Positions 8,194 to 17,822 of a DNA stretch of 64,000 bases are shown here, piece after piece (the stretch's first letter is position 1; each line of letters starts with the position of its first letter). Both the position numbers and the translations under genes were made by a program. Origin of the DNA: Ancylothrix sp036704045 (GTDB lineage: Bacteria; Cyanobacteriota; Cyanobacteriia; Cyanobacteriales; Oscillatoriaceae); contig DATNQM010000042.1 in the NCBI GenBank assembly GCA_036704045.1, positions 1 to 64,000 of the forward strand. The letters are read 5' to 3'. Under the pieces are notes generated by a model. That model saw only the letters and a program-made list of their open reading frames with translations. It ran no database searches and had not been told where the DNA came from.

Positions 8194-8730
8194 TTAAGGC
8201 CGGTGACTACGACGGATCTGGGTAATTTGATCAGCTTCCTCTAATATGGTTTCTGGCATTTCCGGGCCGGTTAAAATAATATCGATATGACGAGGACGTT
8301 GATCAAGTAACTCTAGGACTTCCGCCTCAGAAATCACACCAAATTTAATAGCTAAACTTAACTCATCTAAAACTACCAAATCATAACTACCAGCCTTAAC
8401 AACTTTTTGGGCATAGTCCCATAACTGACGGAGAGAATGAGTTTCCGCTTCATCAAGTTCGGGAGTATCAATGCAGCGAGGTAAATCGCAGCGAACCCAA
8501 TCCAAATTTTCTCCTAAGCGAACCGGATGCTCGTGACCTTGGCCAATACCACCTTTGAGGAATTGTACCACCAACACCGGCGTCCCCTGACCCGCAATCC
8601 GCAAAGCTTGAGCCATCACATTTGTAAAAAAACTGCGATGAGTGCCGGTGAAAACTTGAACCAGACCCTCAACCGTATAAGGTACAGGACAAGGCGAACT
8701 GAGAATAGGAGTTTCTAGCTGTGCGACCAT
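8194..8730 (-). CDS. CobO/CobA-like P-loop protein with degenerate Walker A
   Basis: Resembles corrinoid adenosyltransferase of the CobO/BtuR family, which adenosylates cob(I)yrinic acid a,c-diamide using ATP. Family marks are VQVFTG near residue 24, VVQFLKGG, DLVVLDELSLAI (Walker B region) and a terminal strand IIILTG-like (DIILTGPEMPE). The normal glycine-rich P-loop GNGKGKTT is replaced by GTHRSFFTN (residues 29-37), with no Lys-Thr/Ser pair. Activity as an ATP:corrinoid adenosyltransferase is therefore doubtful; it may be a regulatory or divergent paralogue found in cyanobacteria. ATG at 8730; 51 bases separate its 3' end from the dcd start region. Confidence 0.72.
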   Translation of the reverse strand: MVAQLETPILSSPCPVPYTVEGLVQVFTGTHRSFFTNVMAQALRIAGQGTPVLVVQFLKGGIGQGHEHPVRLGENLDWVRCDLPRCIDTPELDEAETHSLRQLWDYAQKVVKAGSYDLVVLDELSLAIKFGVISEAEVLELLDQRPRHIDIILTGPEMPETILEEADQITQIRRSHRP

Positions 8731-9002
8731 AGGGATTACTTGAAATAATTACGCACCTTGATAGTAGATCACTTAAGGGCAACCAGACAGTTTCCTCAAC
8801 AATCCGCAATCAATATGTAGCGTTGTTTAACAGGGTGTTGCTGAATATAACACTATATGTACCCATTGTCTTACCTCTTGGGAAAGGAAGTAAAGCAGAA
8901 AAAACCCCTCCCCCCATAAGTTATCCCTAGGGATGAGGAAGGGCCAAAATTTAAAGCGAGAGGAGAAGCTAGACTTTACCCCTACCTCAAAAAGTCAGAA
9001 AC

Positions 9003-10250
9003 CTACAAATGCCACTTAGTCTGAGGAATAGACATTTCTGCCAACAAACTACCCTGAGAAAAAACATAACAAACAGGTGCCCGTTTGCGAATTGCATCAA
9101 ACCGGCTTAGCGCATCCAAAACAACAAAAGAAGCCGTATTTCCCACATCTATACCATAATCACTTAACTGCAAAGTCTTCGCCCCATTCACACTCACCAT
9201 ATCAAAACAAGCATCCACCTCAGCCAACCCCGTCATCTGACAAACATGAACCCCCATATATGCCACATCTAGCATACTTCCAGTCCCCAAACTATACCAA
9301 GGATCCTGAACACAATCATGCCCAAAAGAAACATTCAAACCCGTCTTCCATAACTCCTTAACCCGCGTCACACCCCGCCGTTTAGGATAACTATCCATCC
9401 GTCCTTGCAAAGTAATATTAATCAAAGGATTAGCAATAAAATTAATTTTAGAACGTTCTAACAAACCCATTAACTTATAAGCATAAGCATCATTATAAGA
9501 ACCAAAAGCAGTTGTATGACTTGCCGTTACCTTTTCCCCCATTCCTGAACGCAAAGCACAAGCTGCCACCACCTCTAAAAACCGTGATTGATCATCATCA
9601 ATCTCATCACAATGAACATCAATTAACTTATTATATTCCTCCGCCAATTCAAAAATTTTATGAACCGACTTTACCCCATCTTCCCGCGTAAACTCATAAT
9701 GAGGAATACCCCCCACCACATCCGCCCCCATTTTTAGCGCTTCTTTCAACAACTTCTTATTCTCAGGCTTTCCATAAACCCCATCTTGAGGAAAAGCCAC
9801 CACCTGCAAAGTCATCCAATCTTTAACCTCTTCTCGCACCTCCAACAAAGCCTGCAAAGCAGTTAAACTTCCCTCACTTACATCCGCATGAGAACGAACA
9901 AATAACACCCCTTGCATTGCTTGTAACTTTAGCGTTTCCAAAGCACGTTTTTTAACATCTTTCAAACTTAAATATTCCTTTCTTTCGCCCCAAATTTTTA
10001 TTCCCTCAAACAAAGTTCCACTTTCATTCCAACGAGGATCACCGGCACTTAAAGCCGAATCTAAATGAATATGAGAATCAACAAAAGGCGGACAAATCAA
10101 CTTCCCACCCATCAAAATTTCTTTTTTTCCCCGTTCCTTTATTTGCCCAGAAATAGCCGCAAATTTTTTATTATCAATCGCAATATCTACCACATCACCA
10201 GACACAAGCCGGCATTCCCGCAAAATCAACCCATAACTTTTTGACGACAT
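9003..10250 (-). CDS. codA: Cytosine deaminase (amidohydrolase superfamily)
   Basis: Hydrolyses cytosine to uracil and ammonia for pyrimidine salvage. The sequence follows E. coli CodA closely: DSHIHLD (metal HxH), HCDEIDDDQSRF with the catalytic Glu, VTASHTTA with a metal His, INFIANPLINITLQGR, YPKRRGVTRVKEL, and GHDCVQDPWY with the metal Asp. The residue after that Asp is Cys, where E. coli has a second Asp. ATG at 10250 gives MSSKSYGL; a GTG four codons upstream is possible. No permease (CodB) is visible nearby, so the gene stands alone here. Other amidohydrolases are possible but the whole active site fits CodA. Confidence 0.88.
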   Translation of the reverse strand: MSSKSYGLILRECRLVSGDVVDIAIDNKKFAAISGQIKERGKKEILMGGKLICPPFVDSHIHLDSALSAGDPRWNESGTLFEGIKIWGERKEYLSLKDVKKRALETLKLQAMQGVLFVRSHADVSEGSLTALQALLEVREEVKDWMTLQVVAFPQDGVYGKPENKKLLKEALKMGADVVGGIPHYEFTREDGVKSVHKIFELAEEYNKLIDVHCDEIDDDQSRFLEVVAACALRSGMGEKVTASHTTAFGSYNDAYAYKLMGLLERSKINFIANPLINITLQGRMDSYPKRRGVTRVKELWKTGLNVSFGHDCVQDPWYSLGTGSMLDVAYMGVHVCQMTGLAEVDACFDMVSVNGAKTLQLSDYGIDVGNTASFVVLDALSRFDAIRKRAPVCYVFSQGSLLAEMSIPQTKWHL

Positions 10251-10340
10251 ACAAACTACCACTTTAAAAAGTCAACAAAAATGCTTGACTATTTTAAAAT
10301 AGAAAATCCTCACCGGCAACCAAAACCAACCCCAGCAAAC

Positions 10341-10622
10341 CTAAAGCAAATAATTTTGTAAATATTCCCAATATTCATCTCCAAAAGTTGATTGCAAAAG
10401 ACTTTGAACCTCCTGACTTAAAACCATTTTTCCCTGAGAAATTGCCAAAAAATGCTCCTCAAAATAACCAGCCTCAGCCAATTTTTCTTTGAGGGACTTA
10501 ATAATCTGACAAAAATCCACAATCGCCGCCCTACTATACATCCACTCCGTCACATCAGGAACAGAAACAAAATTTTCACAACTGGGTAGATGATTTCCTG
10601 CTTTCTCATTAAAAAATTCCAT
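10341..10622 (-). CDS. Small hypothetical protein, 93 aa
   Basis: I do not recognise a family. The protein is soluble and acidic, starts MEFFNEKAGNHLPSCENF and ends with an aromatic EYWEYLQNYLL helix. It lies 90 bases upstream of codA on the same strand, so the two may share a transcript. Codon choice matches the neighbours, and there is no overlapping better frame, which supports it being real. Confidence 0.55.
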   Translation of the reverse strand: MEFFNEKAGNHLPSCENFVSVPDVTEWMYSRAAIVDFCQIIKSLKEKLAEAGYFEEHFLAISQGKMVLSQEVQSLLQSTFGDEYWEYLQNYLL

Positions 10623-10896
10623 TGTTTATCCACCAAAAAAATCTTCATAAAAAAAGCACCTTCTTCAATCATCAACCACCAGCCTCAATTTTTATGTGAC
10701 ATTTCCAATATTACTTAGTGATCCTAGACATAAAAAAACACGATCTCCATCACTTAACACCAAAAAACCGAAACTAAAATCCTTGAGTATGCTACGATAG
10801 CAGCTAAATTTATAACTATCAGGGATCAAAGCAAACTTCCCCTCAGCCCCATAAAGCTCAAGTCAAAACTATTAAATAACAAACCTTCTGCCTGGT

Positions 10897-12702
10897 ATGA
10901 CAGACACCGCAAATTTCGACCCAAACCGTACCGGCAACAGCCAACCCAACCCTCTCACTCCTAGTGTTCCAAAAGAAAGCCGGCGCAAACGACACAAAAG
11001 CCGGCGCAAAACCCTTGACTTTGGCAAACCCCTCGAACAAATCTTAAACTTCACCAATACCATAGGCGAAAAATTTCGCGGCGACATCCCGGAATACGAA
11101 AACGCCAACAAACTTTTTAGTCGCGCCAACTACGAAAAAGCCCTTAGTATCTATCAAAAAATAACCACAGAAAAATCAGACTTTTATCCAGCTTGGTTAA
11201 AACTCGGAAACACCCTCGAAAAACTCGACCAACCAACCGAAGCATTAGCCGCCTACGAGAAAGCCGTACTCCTAAAACCAGATGATTGCTGGGGCTGGTT
11301 ACTGCGTGGCAAACTCCTCTACCAACTTCAACAATACGAACAAGCCCTCGCCTCTATCGATCAAAGCCTATCTATAAACTCCAATAACTATGAAGCCTGG
11401 TATTACCAAGGCTTAGTCTGCGATAGCCTTCAACAATACACTCGTTCGGTAACCGCCTATCGCAAAGTCTGTCAACTAGAATCAAAATCTTCTATTTTTT
11501 GGCATAGTTTGGGCTACGCTTTGCAACAAACCGAACAATATAGCCCCGCCATTGATGCCTACGAAAAAGCCATCCGCCTTAACAGCAAAGATATAAATAG
11601 TTGGTTTAACCGAGGAATTTGCCTCAACAATGTTAAACGCCATGATACAGCCCTAGCAAGCTTTGATCGTGTTCTATCTCTCAACCCCAACCACCTCCTA
11701 ACTTGGATTGAAAGGGGACTAACCCTCGAACACCTCAAGCGCTACACTGATGCAGTCACCTGCTACAATCAGGCAATTATTTTACAACCAGATTTTTATC
11801 TTGCCTGGTATCACAAAGGCATGGCCCTTAAACATCAGTGGTATGAAGCCGCCCTCGCCTGCCTAGATAAAGCTATACAACTTCAACCGGATATTCCCTT
11901 GGGCTGGTATGGACGCGGTATCACCCTCAGCGAGTCAGGACAACATACCACCGCCCTTACTAACTTTGAACAAGCTATCAAACTTAACCCAAACTGGCCG
12001 GAACCCTGGATAGGTAGAGGTTCTGCCTTACATGGATTGGGCCGGTATAAAGACGCTATCATTGCCTACAGTAATGCCATCCAAATTTTACCCGAATCCC
12101 CCGAAGCCTGGTTTAAACGCGGTGAAGCCCTCGAAAAACTTAACCGCTATTCGGAAGCCCTTTTTGCCTACGATAAAATACTCCAAAAATATCCTACTCA
12201 TCCAATTTGGGCCTATCGTTGCTGGATGAAACGTGGTCAAGTCTGCGAACAACAAGAACGCTATCCCGAAGCTGTCTCTGCGTACGATCAATTGATTTTT
12301 CTATTTCCTAATCAAATTGAACCGCATTTTAAACGGGCTGCTGCCCTTGAACGGGAGGAAAATTTTTCCCAAGCCCTTGCTACCTACGACAACGCTTTAC
12401 AAATTTGGCCGAATAATTACAGTCTTTGGGTGAAACGAGGCAAACTTTTTATGGTTTTAACTCGTCATGCCGATGCTTTAACCAGCTTTGACCGGGCTAT
12501 TCAACTCCAAGCTGGAGAATATGATGCTTGGTTAAAACGTGGGGAAGTTCTCGAAAGTTTGCAACGCTATCAAGATGCAGCAAGTTCCTACAGTATTGCA
12601 ATGGAAATTAAACCCCACGCCTACGAAGCCCTCAGCAATTATCAACGAATGCAGAGTTTGCTAGATCAACAGTTAGAACCGGCATCTTCTCAGGACGCCT
12701 AG
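10897..12702 (+). CDS. TPR-repeat protein, about 15 repeats
   Basis: A 601-residue protein made almost entirely of 34-residue tetratricopeptide repeats from about residue 68 onward, with the pattern WxxxGxxLexLxryxeAlxayDkAixLxP. TPR arrays act as protein-protein scaffolds. The N-terminal 60 residues are basic and Ser/Arg/Lys rich (KESRRKRHKSRRKTLDF) and probably disordered. No signal peptide or catalytic domain is seen. Many repeats carry Trp at the first consensus position. It converges with nnr, with only five bases between stops, and stands alone in orientation, so its partner cannot be named. Confidence 0.9.
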   Translation: MTDTANFDPNRTGNSQPNPLTPSVPKESRRKRHKSRRKTLDFGKPLEQILNFTNTIGEKFRGDIPEYENANKLFSRANYEKALSIYQKITTEKSDFYPAWLKLGNTLEKLDQPTEALAAYEKAVLLKPDDCWGWLLRGKLLYQLQQYEQALASIDQSLSINSNNYEAWYYQGLVCDSLQQYTRSVTAYRKVCQLESKSSIFWHSLGYALQQTEQYSPAIDAYEKAIRLNSKDINSWFNRGICLNNVKRHDTALASFDRVLSLNPNHLLTWIERGLTLEHLKRYTDAVTCYNQAIILQPDFYLAWYHKGMALKHQWYEAALACLDKAIQLQPDIPLGWYGRGITLSESGQHTTALTNFEQAIKLNPNWPEPWIGRGSALHGLGRYKDAIIAYSNAIQILPESPEAWFKRGEALEKLNRYSEALFAYDKILQKYPTHPIWAYRCWMKRGQVCEQQERYPEAVSAYDQLIFLFPNQIEPHFKRAAALEREENFSQALATYDNALQIWPNNYSLWVKRGKLFMVLTRHADALTSFDRAIQLQAGEYDAWLKRGEVLESLQRYQDAASSYSIAMEIKPHAYEALSNYQRMQSLLDQQLEPASSQDA

Positions 12703-12707
12703 ATTAG

Positions 12708-14318
12708 TTATCTATCCAATGTCAATTGACCCATGACTAATGATAAATACTGACTCAATGTAAAGGCATCCACTCCTAGTTCAGTCCGCTCCTTTGCTGC
12801 TAAAATTCCTGCTTGGGAGTGCCACCATGTTGCTACTTTTACTGAGTCTTCCACCGGCCTCCCTTGGGCCTGGGCCTGGGCCATCAACCCCCCCATCAAC
12901 CCCGTCAATACATCCCCACTTCCTCCTCTTCCCAAAGCAGGCGTACTTTCTGGGTTAATCCATACTCTATTATCCGGGTAAGCAATCACTGTTTTTGCCC
13001 CCTTTAACAAAACTACTCCCCGACAACAACTAGCAGCTTTTTGGGTAGCATATATTCGGTCTTTTGTCAATAGTTCTGTGAGTTCAGGAAATAATCTTTT
13101 AAACTCACCGACATGGGGCGTTAACACCGTCATAGCTTGACGTTCCTTAACCGTTACCACCGGCCCCAGATGGGCTAAGGCATTCAACCCATCCGCATCT
13201 AAAACCACCGGCCGGTTAGATTCGAGTACCGTTTCCACCAGCGGCGCTGCGGCAATAGTTAAACCAGGCCCACAAGCAATAGCATCATAAGAATTTAATT
13301 CTACACTCAAAGGCAACGAAAAAAGCGCCCCACTTTCAGTTTCAGGACAACCAATAATTAACGCTTCTGGTAATAGCGGACTAAGCATTAATTTCAACGA
13401 CTTTGGCACCAAAATAGAAAGCATCCCCACCCCAGAAGCCCGCGCCGCTAAACCGGCCAAAATTACGGCACCTGTGTATTTTTCGGAACCGGCAATTAAT
13501 AATAAATGTCCGTTTTTATATTTATGATTTGTGGGTGATCGTGGGATAGGAAGAAGAGAAACAACTTCAGCCGGTGTAATTCTTTTAATATTAGCAGGAT
13601 TCCCCAAAATAGCCCAAATATCTGTCAAGGGAATATCAAAATCAATTAACTCTGATTTGCCTATATATTCTAAAGCCCAATCTTGCAAAAAAGCCAACTT
13701 CCACAAACCCAAACAAAACGTCCGAGTTGCACGAATTGCCGTCCCCATAACCGCGCCGGTATCAGTATGTAAACCTGAAGGTAAATCTATACTAAAAATC
13801 GGTTTATTCCAAGAATTTACTTTTTCAATTTCCTCAGCTATTTTACCTTCTAAGTTTCGTTCTAAACCAAAACCAAACCATCCATCAATAAATAAGATAC
13901 AATCTTTTAAACCCTCAATATTTTGAACAAAATTAATGCCGACACTTGCACAATAACGAGCATGATAACTGGTCAGTTCTTTAATTTTTTCAAAAGGCGA
14001 ATAAATGACAACTTCATAACCACGAAAATGTAATTCTCTCGCTACAACTAACGCATCGCCGCCATTATGACCAGGGCCGGCCAACACCCCAATTTTATTT
14101 TTATCACAATTTTGTAGAGGCAAATTATCTTTGTTTGCCCCTCCAAAAGCGATATAATCGTTAATTAAAATCTCTTCTAGGCGACCGGCAATTAACCCTG
14201 CAACTTTTTCCATTAAAGCCGCCACCGGCATCCCAGCATCAAAAATACGACTTTCAATAGCTCGCATTTGTTCTGCCGTCACTGCAAATTCTTCAATCAA
14301 ATTTTGACGGTTTTTCAT
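12708..14318 (-). CDS. nnr: Bifunctional NAD(P)HX epimerase / ADP-dependent dehydratase
   Basis: Repairs hydrated NADH and NADPH. The N-terminal YjeF epimerase domain (about residues 10-225) shows AGPGHNGGDALVVAREL and DLPSGLHTDTG. The C-terminal ribokinase-like dehydratase domain (about 245-530) shows HKYKNGHLLLIAGS, ACGPGLT, LDADGLNAL, LTPHVGEFKRLF and GRGGSGDVLTGLMGG, which holds the catalytic Asp. Length 536 is usual for the fused form. ATG at 14318; the SPOR gene lies 36 bases upstream on the same strand, so an operon is plausible. Confidence 0.95.
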   Translation of the reverse strand: MKNRQNLIEEFAVTAEQMRAIESRIFDAGMPVAALMEKVAGLIAGRLEEILINDYIAFGGANKDNLPLQNCDKNKIGVLAGPGHNGGDALVVARELHFRGYEVVIYSPFEKIKELTSYHARYCASVGINFVQNIEGLKDCILFIDGWFGFGLERNLEGKIAEEIEKVNSWNKPIFSIDLPSGLHTDTGAVMGTAIRATRTFCLGLWKLAFLQDWALEYIGKSELIDFDIPLTDIWAILGNPANIKRITPAEVVSLLPIPRSPTNHKYKNGHLLLIAGSEKYTGAVILAGLAARASGVGMLSILVPKSLKLMLSPLLPEALIIGCPETESGALFSLPLSVELNSYDAIACGPGLTIAAAPLVETVLESNRPVVLDADGLNALAHLGPVVTVKERQAMTVLTPHVGEFKRLFPELTELLTKDRIYATQKAASCCRGVVLLKGAKTVIAYPDNRVWINPESTPALGRGGSGDVLTGLMGGLMAQAQAQGRPVEDSVKVATWWHSQAGILAAKERTELGVDAFTLSQYLSLVMGQLTLDR

Positions 14319-14354
14319 CTTATTAAAAACAATATTTTTTGCACCCAGAAACAG

Positions 14355-15026
14355 CTAATTTTCATAATAAACTCGTGAATTAGACAAGCCAAAATCTTTC
14401 AGATAACGGTTCCAACGTTCTGCAATTTCGCGGTCAATAAAAGGCCCCACAATAACGTGCCAGCCCCTAGGTTGATCTCGACGTTGAATGCCAATATCTC
14501 GTAAATCTTCGCGCAAAGCCAACCGACGCACTTGTTGTTCAATATATTTTAAATCTCTTTCTGGTGCCGGGATAACAACAAAATAGCCGATGGAATCATA
14601 GCCAAATTGATCATTAGGCAGATTGGTATTATAACTTGATACCCGGACAGAATTTTCTTGAATTCTAGCTTGAAGCCCAATATTTTCTAGTTCTTGGACT
14701 CGTTGTTTAGCATCTTCAATATTATTAAAAGCACCTGCTTGAATTACATCACGCCCGCCATCCTCCCTAGAAAATGCCTTTGGTTCTATCTTTTGTACTT
14801 GTTCTAAAAGTAGCTGGCTGTTTCCATTGACAAAAACCCGATAGCGGAAACTACTTTGTGCCAAAAGTTGGGACGAGGGAGATTGTTGCAAACTTTCAGG
14901 AAAAGACCGAGGAGCAGCATGGACAGTATTTTCTAACATAAAAAAGAAAAAGCTGCTAATAACTAGCAAGTTTTTACTTTTAGTGTGCAACACAAAAATC
15001 TTAGAAAATTCAGAAAAATTAATCAT
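14355..15026 (-). CDS. Exported SPOR-like repeat protein
   Basis: A 223-residue protein whose residues 18-38 form a hydrophobic export signal (NLLVISSFFFFM), ending near HAAPRS. After a Ser/Gln linker come two SPOR-like segments: one around QAGAFNNIEDAKQRVQELE and one around GWHVIVGPFIDREIAERWNRY. SPOR domains bind denuded peptidoglycan strands at division sites. Family assignment rests on the 'QxGaFxxxenAxxxxxxL' pattern, which is visible in both halves. Probably periplasmic; the exact role is unknown. ATG at 15026. Confidence 0.68.
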   Translation of the reverse strand: MINFSEFSKIFVLHTKSKNLLVISSFFFFMLENTVHAAPRSFPESLQQSPSSQLLAQSSFRYRVFVNGNSQLLLEQVQKIEPKAFSREDGGRDVIQAGAFNNIEDAKQRVQELENIGLQARIQENSVRVSSYNTNLPNDQFGYDSIGYFVVIPAPERDLKYIEQQVRRLALREDLRDIGIQRRDQPRGWHVIVGPFIDREIAERWNRYLKDFGLSNSRVYYEN

Positions 15027-15307
15027 GGTGGCGGTGGTTTAAAAACTAAGAGAGGGGAATTTCCAGAAGTAAAAAATATTGTATAAAAACAAGGGAGCCA
15101 TGAGAAAGAAAAAACAAAAAATAATTAAATCAAAGGCAATAGTGTTAAAATTAGCAAGAAACTAGGCAACAGTGAAAGCTAGTGCAGAACCTCAAAAAAT
15201 ATAATTAAAATTGAGGTTGATAGCACAGACTGCATGACTGGTGACGTTGTTTGTCCAACAATGTTAGCCTATAAAAACAAAGAATTTTTAGCAATTGTTC
15301 AAATACG

Positions 15308-16363
15308 ATGAACAAAGTTGTGGTGGGCCTCTCCGGTGGCGTCGATAGTTCAGTAGCAGCAGCAAAATTGCACCACGAAGGTTATGACGTGGTGGGGTTA
15401 ACCCTTTGGCTAATGAAAGGCAAAGGACAGTGTTGTTCGGAGGGGATGGTAGACGCGGCGCAGATTTGTGAACAATTGGGAGTACCCCATCACATTGTGG
15501 ATAGCCGCGATGTATTCCAGGCAAATATTGTCGATTATTTGGTGGGGGGATATAGTGCCGGTGTTACACCCTTGCCTTGTTCGCAGTGCAATAAAAGCGT
15601 TAAATTTGGGCCGATGCTGAGTTATGCCAAAGAAAAATTAGGCATTGACAAAATTGCCACCGGCCACTACGCAAAAATTGAATATAACTCCGAAACCGGC
15701 CGGTATCAATTACTGCGGGCAGTAGATAAAAGCAAAGATCAATCGTACTTTTTGTATGATTTATCCCAAGATTTATTAGCGGGCAGTTTGTTTCCTTTAG
15801 GGGAACTACTCAAAAGCCAAACCCGCTCTATTGCAGCAGAATATGGTTTAAAAACTGCCGAAAAACCAGAAAGTCAAGATTTGTGTTTAGTAGAATCTAA
15901 TGGCTCCATGAGAGCATTTTTAGATAAATATCTGGAACCAAAAAAAGGCGAAATTGTTAACTTAGAAGGCCAAATTTTAGGCTACCACGATGGCATTCAT
16001 CACTACACAATCGGTCAGCGCAAAGGCATCGGCATTGCGGCAGCCGAACCGCTTTATGTAGTGGGAATAGATAGCGGGCGCAATCAAGTCATTGTAGGAA
16101 ATCGGGAAAGCGTACATCAAGCAGAATGTACAGTAGCCCAAGTGAATTGGGTTTCGATGGCAAAGCCCCAGTCTCCAATTCGCGCCCAAGCCCAAGTAAG
16201 ATACCGTACACCGGCCATGCCAGCCTCGATTATTCCCCTTGAAGACGGTCGAGTGCGAGTAGTCTTTGACGAACCGCAATTTGGCATTACTCCAGGTCAG
16301 GCGGCTGTTTGGTATGAAGGCGATGTGTTGTTGGGTGGCGGGGTGATTCAAAATCAGAACTAA
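15308..16363 (+). CDS. mnmA: tRNA-specific 2-thiouridylase MnmA
   Basis: Thiolates U34 of tRNA Glu, Gln and Lys. The PP-loop is GLSGGVDSSVAA (residues 7-18). The two catalytic cysteines are visible: Cys94 in SQCNKSVKFG and Cys193 in ESQDLCLVES. IATGHYA, KDQSYFLYDLSQ and the C-terminal beta-barrel (HHYTIGQRKGIGI, RYRTPAMPASI) are all typical. Length 351 is normal. The spacer before it (about 280 bases) is AT-rich and should carry the promoter. A strong hairpin begins at the stop codon. Confidence 0.97.
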   Translation: MNKVVVGLSGGVDSSVAAAKLHHEGYDVVGLTLWLMKGKGQCCSEGMVDAAQICEQLGVPHHIVDSRDVFQANIVDYLVGGYSAGVTPLPCSQCNKSVKFGPMLSYAKEKLGIDKIATGHYAKIEYNSETGRYQLLRAVDKSKDQSYFLYDLSQDLLAGSLFPLGELLKSQTRSIAAEYGLKTAEKPESQDLCLVESNGSMRAFLDKYLEPKKGEIVNLEGQILGYHDGIHHYTIGQRKGIGIAAAEPLYVVGIDSGRNQVIVGNRESVHQAECTVAQVNWVSMAKPQSPIRAQAQVRYRTPAMPASIIPLEDGRVRVVFDEPQFGITPGQAAVWYEGDVLLGGGVIQNQN

Positions 16364-16419
16364 AAAGTCAAGAGTGATGGTAGCCAAAGGTTTGTTTTAA
16401 GCCATCACTCTTGACTTTT
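16363..16419 (+). terminator. Terminator-like hairpin after mnmA
   Basis: An 18-bp perfect stem (16363-16380 with 16402-16419) starts within the mnmA stop codon; the loop is 21 bases. The arms contain GTCAAGAGTGATGG, related to the CAAGAGTT repeat seen at other gene ends. Confidence 0.7.
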
Positions 16420-16513
16420 CACTATTAAACGTGACACTTTACCGCACGCTAGGGCGTAGGATTAAATATGAGCAAGCCTGGATGACTATTGTATTTTTAA
16501 TAGAGGCAGAAAA

Positions 16514-17695
16514 TTGAGTTACCATACCGAAGGAATTGCCCCTCACGGCGGACACCTGGTTAATCGCGTGGCGACACCGGCACAGCGTCAAGAGTTTCTC
16601 GATCTTGCAGACAAGTTACCCCGCATTGAACTAACAAAACGTTCGGTTTCTGATTTGCAAATGATTGCAATTGGTGGCTTTAGTCCGCTGATTGGATTTA
16701 TGGAGCAAAAAGATTATGAAACCGTAGTTACAGATATGCGATTGGCAAATAATTTGCCTTGGTCGGTTCCTGTAACATTGGCAGTGAGTGAAGAAATTGC
16801 CGAATCTCTAAAAGAGGGCAGTTGGATACGTTTGGATGACCCAACCGGCAAATTTATCGGAGTTTTAGAATTAACTCAAAAATACCGCTACAACAAAGCC
16901 CATGAAGTAGTAAATGTTTACCGCACAGATGACGTTAAACATCCGGGCGTTAAAGTTGTGTACGATCAAGGGCCCATTAACTTAGCTGGGCCGGTGTGGC
17001 TGCTAGAAAGAGAACCTCATCCATTTTTTCCTAAATACCAAGTTGATCCCTTAGCATCGCGGGCAATGTTTAAAGATAAGGGTTGGAAAACAATCGTAGG
17101 TTTTCAAACTCGCAACCCCATTCACAGAGCCCACGAGTATATTCAAAAATGTGCTTTAGAAACAGTCGATGGGTTGTTTTTGCATCCCTTGGTAGGGGCG
17201 ACGAAGGAAGATGATATTCCAGCAGATGTGCGGATGCGCTGTTATGAGATTTTGTTGGAAAAATATTTCCCCACCGATAGGGTAATTTTGGCTATTAACC
17301 CCTCAGCCATGCGTTATGCCGGCCCCCGTGAAGCGATTTTTCATGCCTTGATTCGCAAAAATTATGGCTGTACTCATTTCATTGTCGGTCGAGATCATGC
17401 TGGGGTAGGCGACTATTATGGCACTTATGATGCTCAGTATATTTTTCAGGAGTTTGAGCCTGGAGAATTAGGCATTACCCCGATGATGTTTGAACACGCT
17501 TTCTTCTGCAAAATTTCGCAGGGAATGGCGACAACCAAAACTAGCCCCAGTGCACCAGACCAGCGAATTCATTTGTCGGGGACAAAGGTTCGGGAGTTGT
17601 TGCGTTCTGGCCAACTTCCACCACCAGAGTTTAGCCGGCCTGAAGTGGCGGCTGAGTTGGCGCGGGCAATGCGAGTGCCGATGGATTCTTACTAA
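16514..17695 (+). CDS. sat: Sulfate adenylyltransferase (ATP sulfurylase)
   Basis: Activates sulfate to adenosine 5'-phosphosulfate in assimilatory sulfate reduction. Diagnostic motifs are GFQTRNPIHRAHEYIQ (ATP-binding QxRNxxHxxH), VGRDHAGVGDYYG and KVRELLRSGQ. Length 393 is normal for the monofunctional bacterial enzyme; no APS kinase domain follows. The start is TTG at 16514, giving SYHTEGIAPHGGHLVNR; AGAGGCAG ends five bases before it and supports the choice. A hairpin terminator follows at 17707. Confidence 0.96.
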   Translation: MSYHTEGIAPHGGHLVNRVATPAQRQEFLDLADKLPRIELTKRSVSDLQMIAIGGFSPLIGFMEQKDYETVVTDMRLANNLPWSVPVTLAVSEEIAESLKEGSWIRLDDPTGKFIGVLELTQKYRYNKAHEVVNVYRTDDVKHPGVKVVYDQGPINLAGPVWLLEREPHPFFPKYQVDPLASRAMFKDKGWKTIVGFQTRNPIHRAHEYIQKCALETVDGLFLHPLVGATKEDDIPADVRMRCYEILLEKYFPTDRVILAINPSAMRYAGPREAIFHALIRKNYGCTHFIVGRDHAGVGDYYGTYDAQYIFQEFEPGELGITPMMFEHAFFCKISQGMATTKTSPSAPDQRIHLSGTKVRELLRSGQLPPPEFSRPEVAAELARAMRVPMDSY

Positions 17696-17706
17696 AGGAT
17701 GGGTTG

Positions 17707-17760
17707 GACTTGGAGATGGGGCGGGGCTATTTTATGTCTTGTAGTCTCCAAGTCTTTTAA
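17707..17760 (+). terminator. Terminator after sat
   Basis: A 10-bp stem (GACTTGGAGA, 17707-17716, with TCTCCAAGTC, 17745-17754) and a TTTT tail follow the sat stop by about a dozen bases. Confidence 0.6.
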
Positions 17761-17822
17761 AGTCTTTCCTCTTATCAGCCCAGAGAGATTCTAAACTAGA
17801 ATTGACAAGCTAGGTATAGGAC

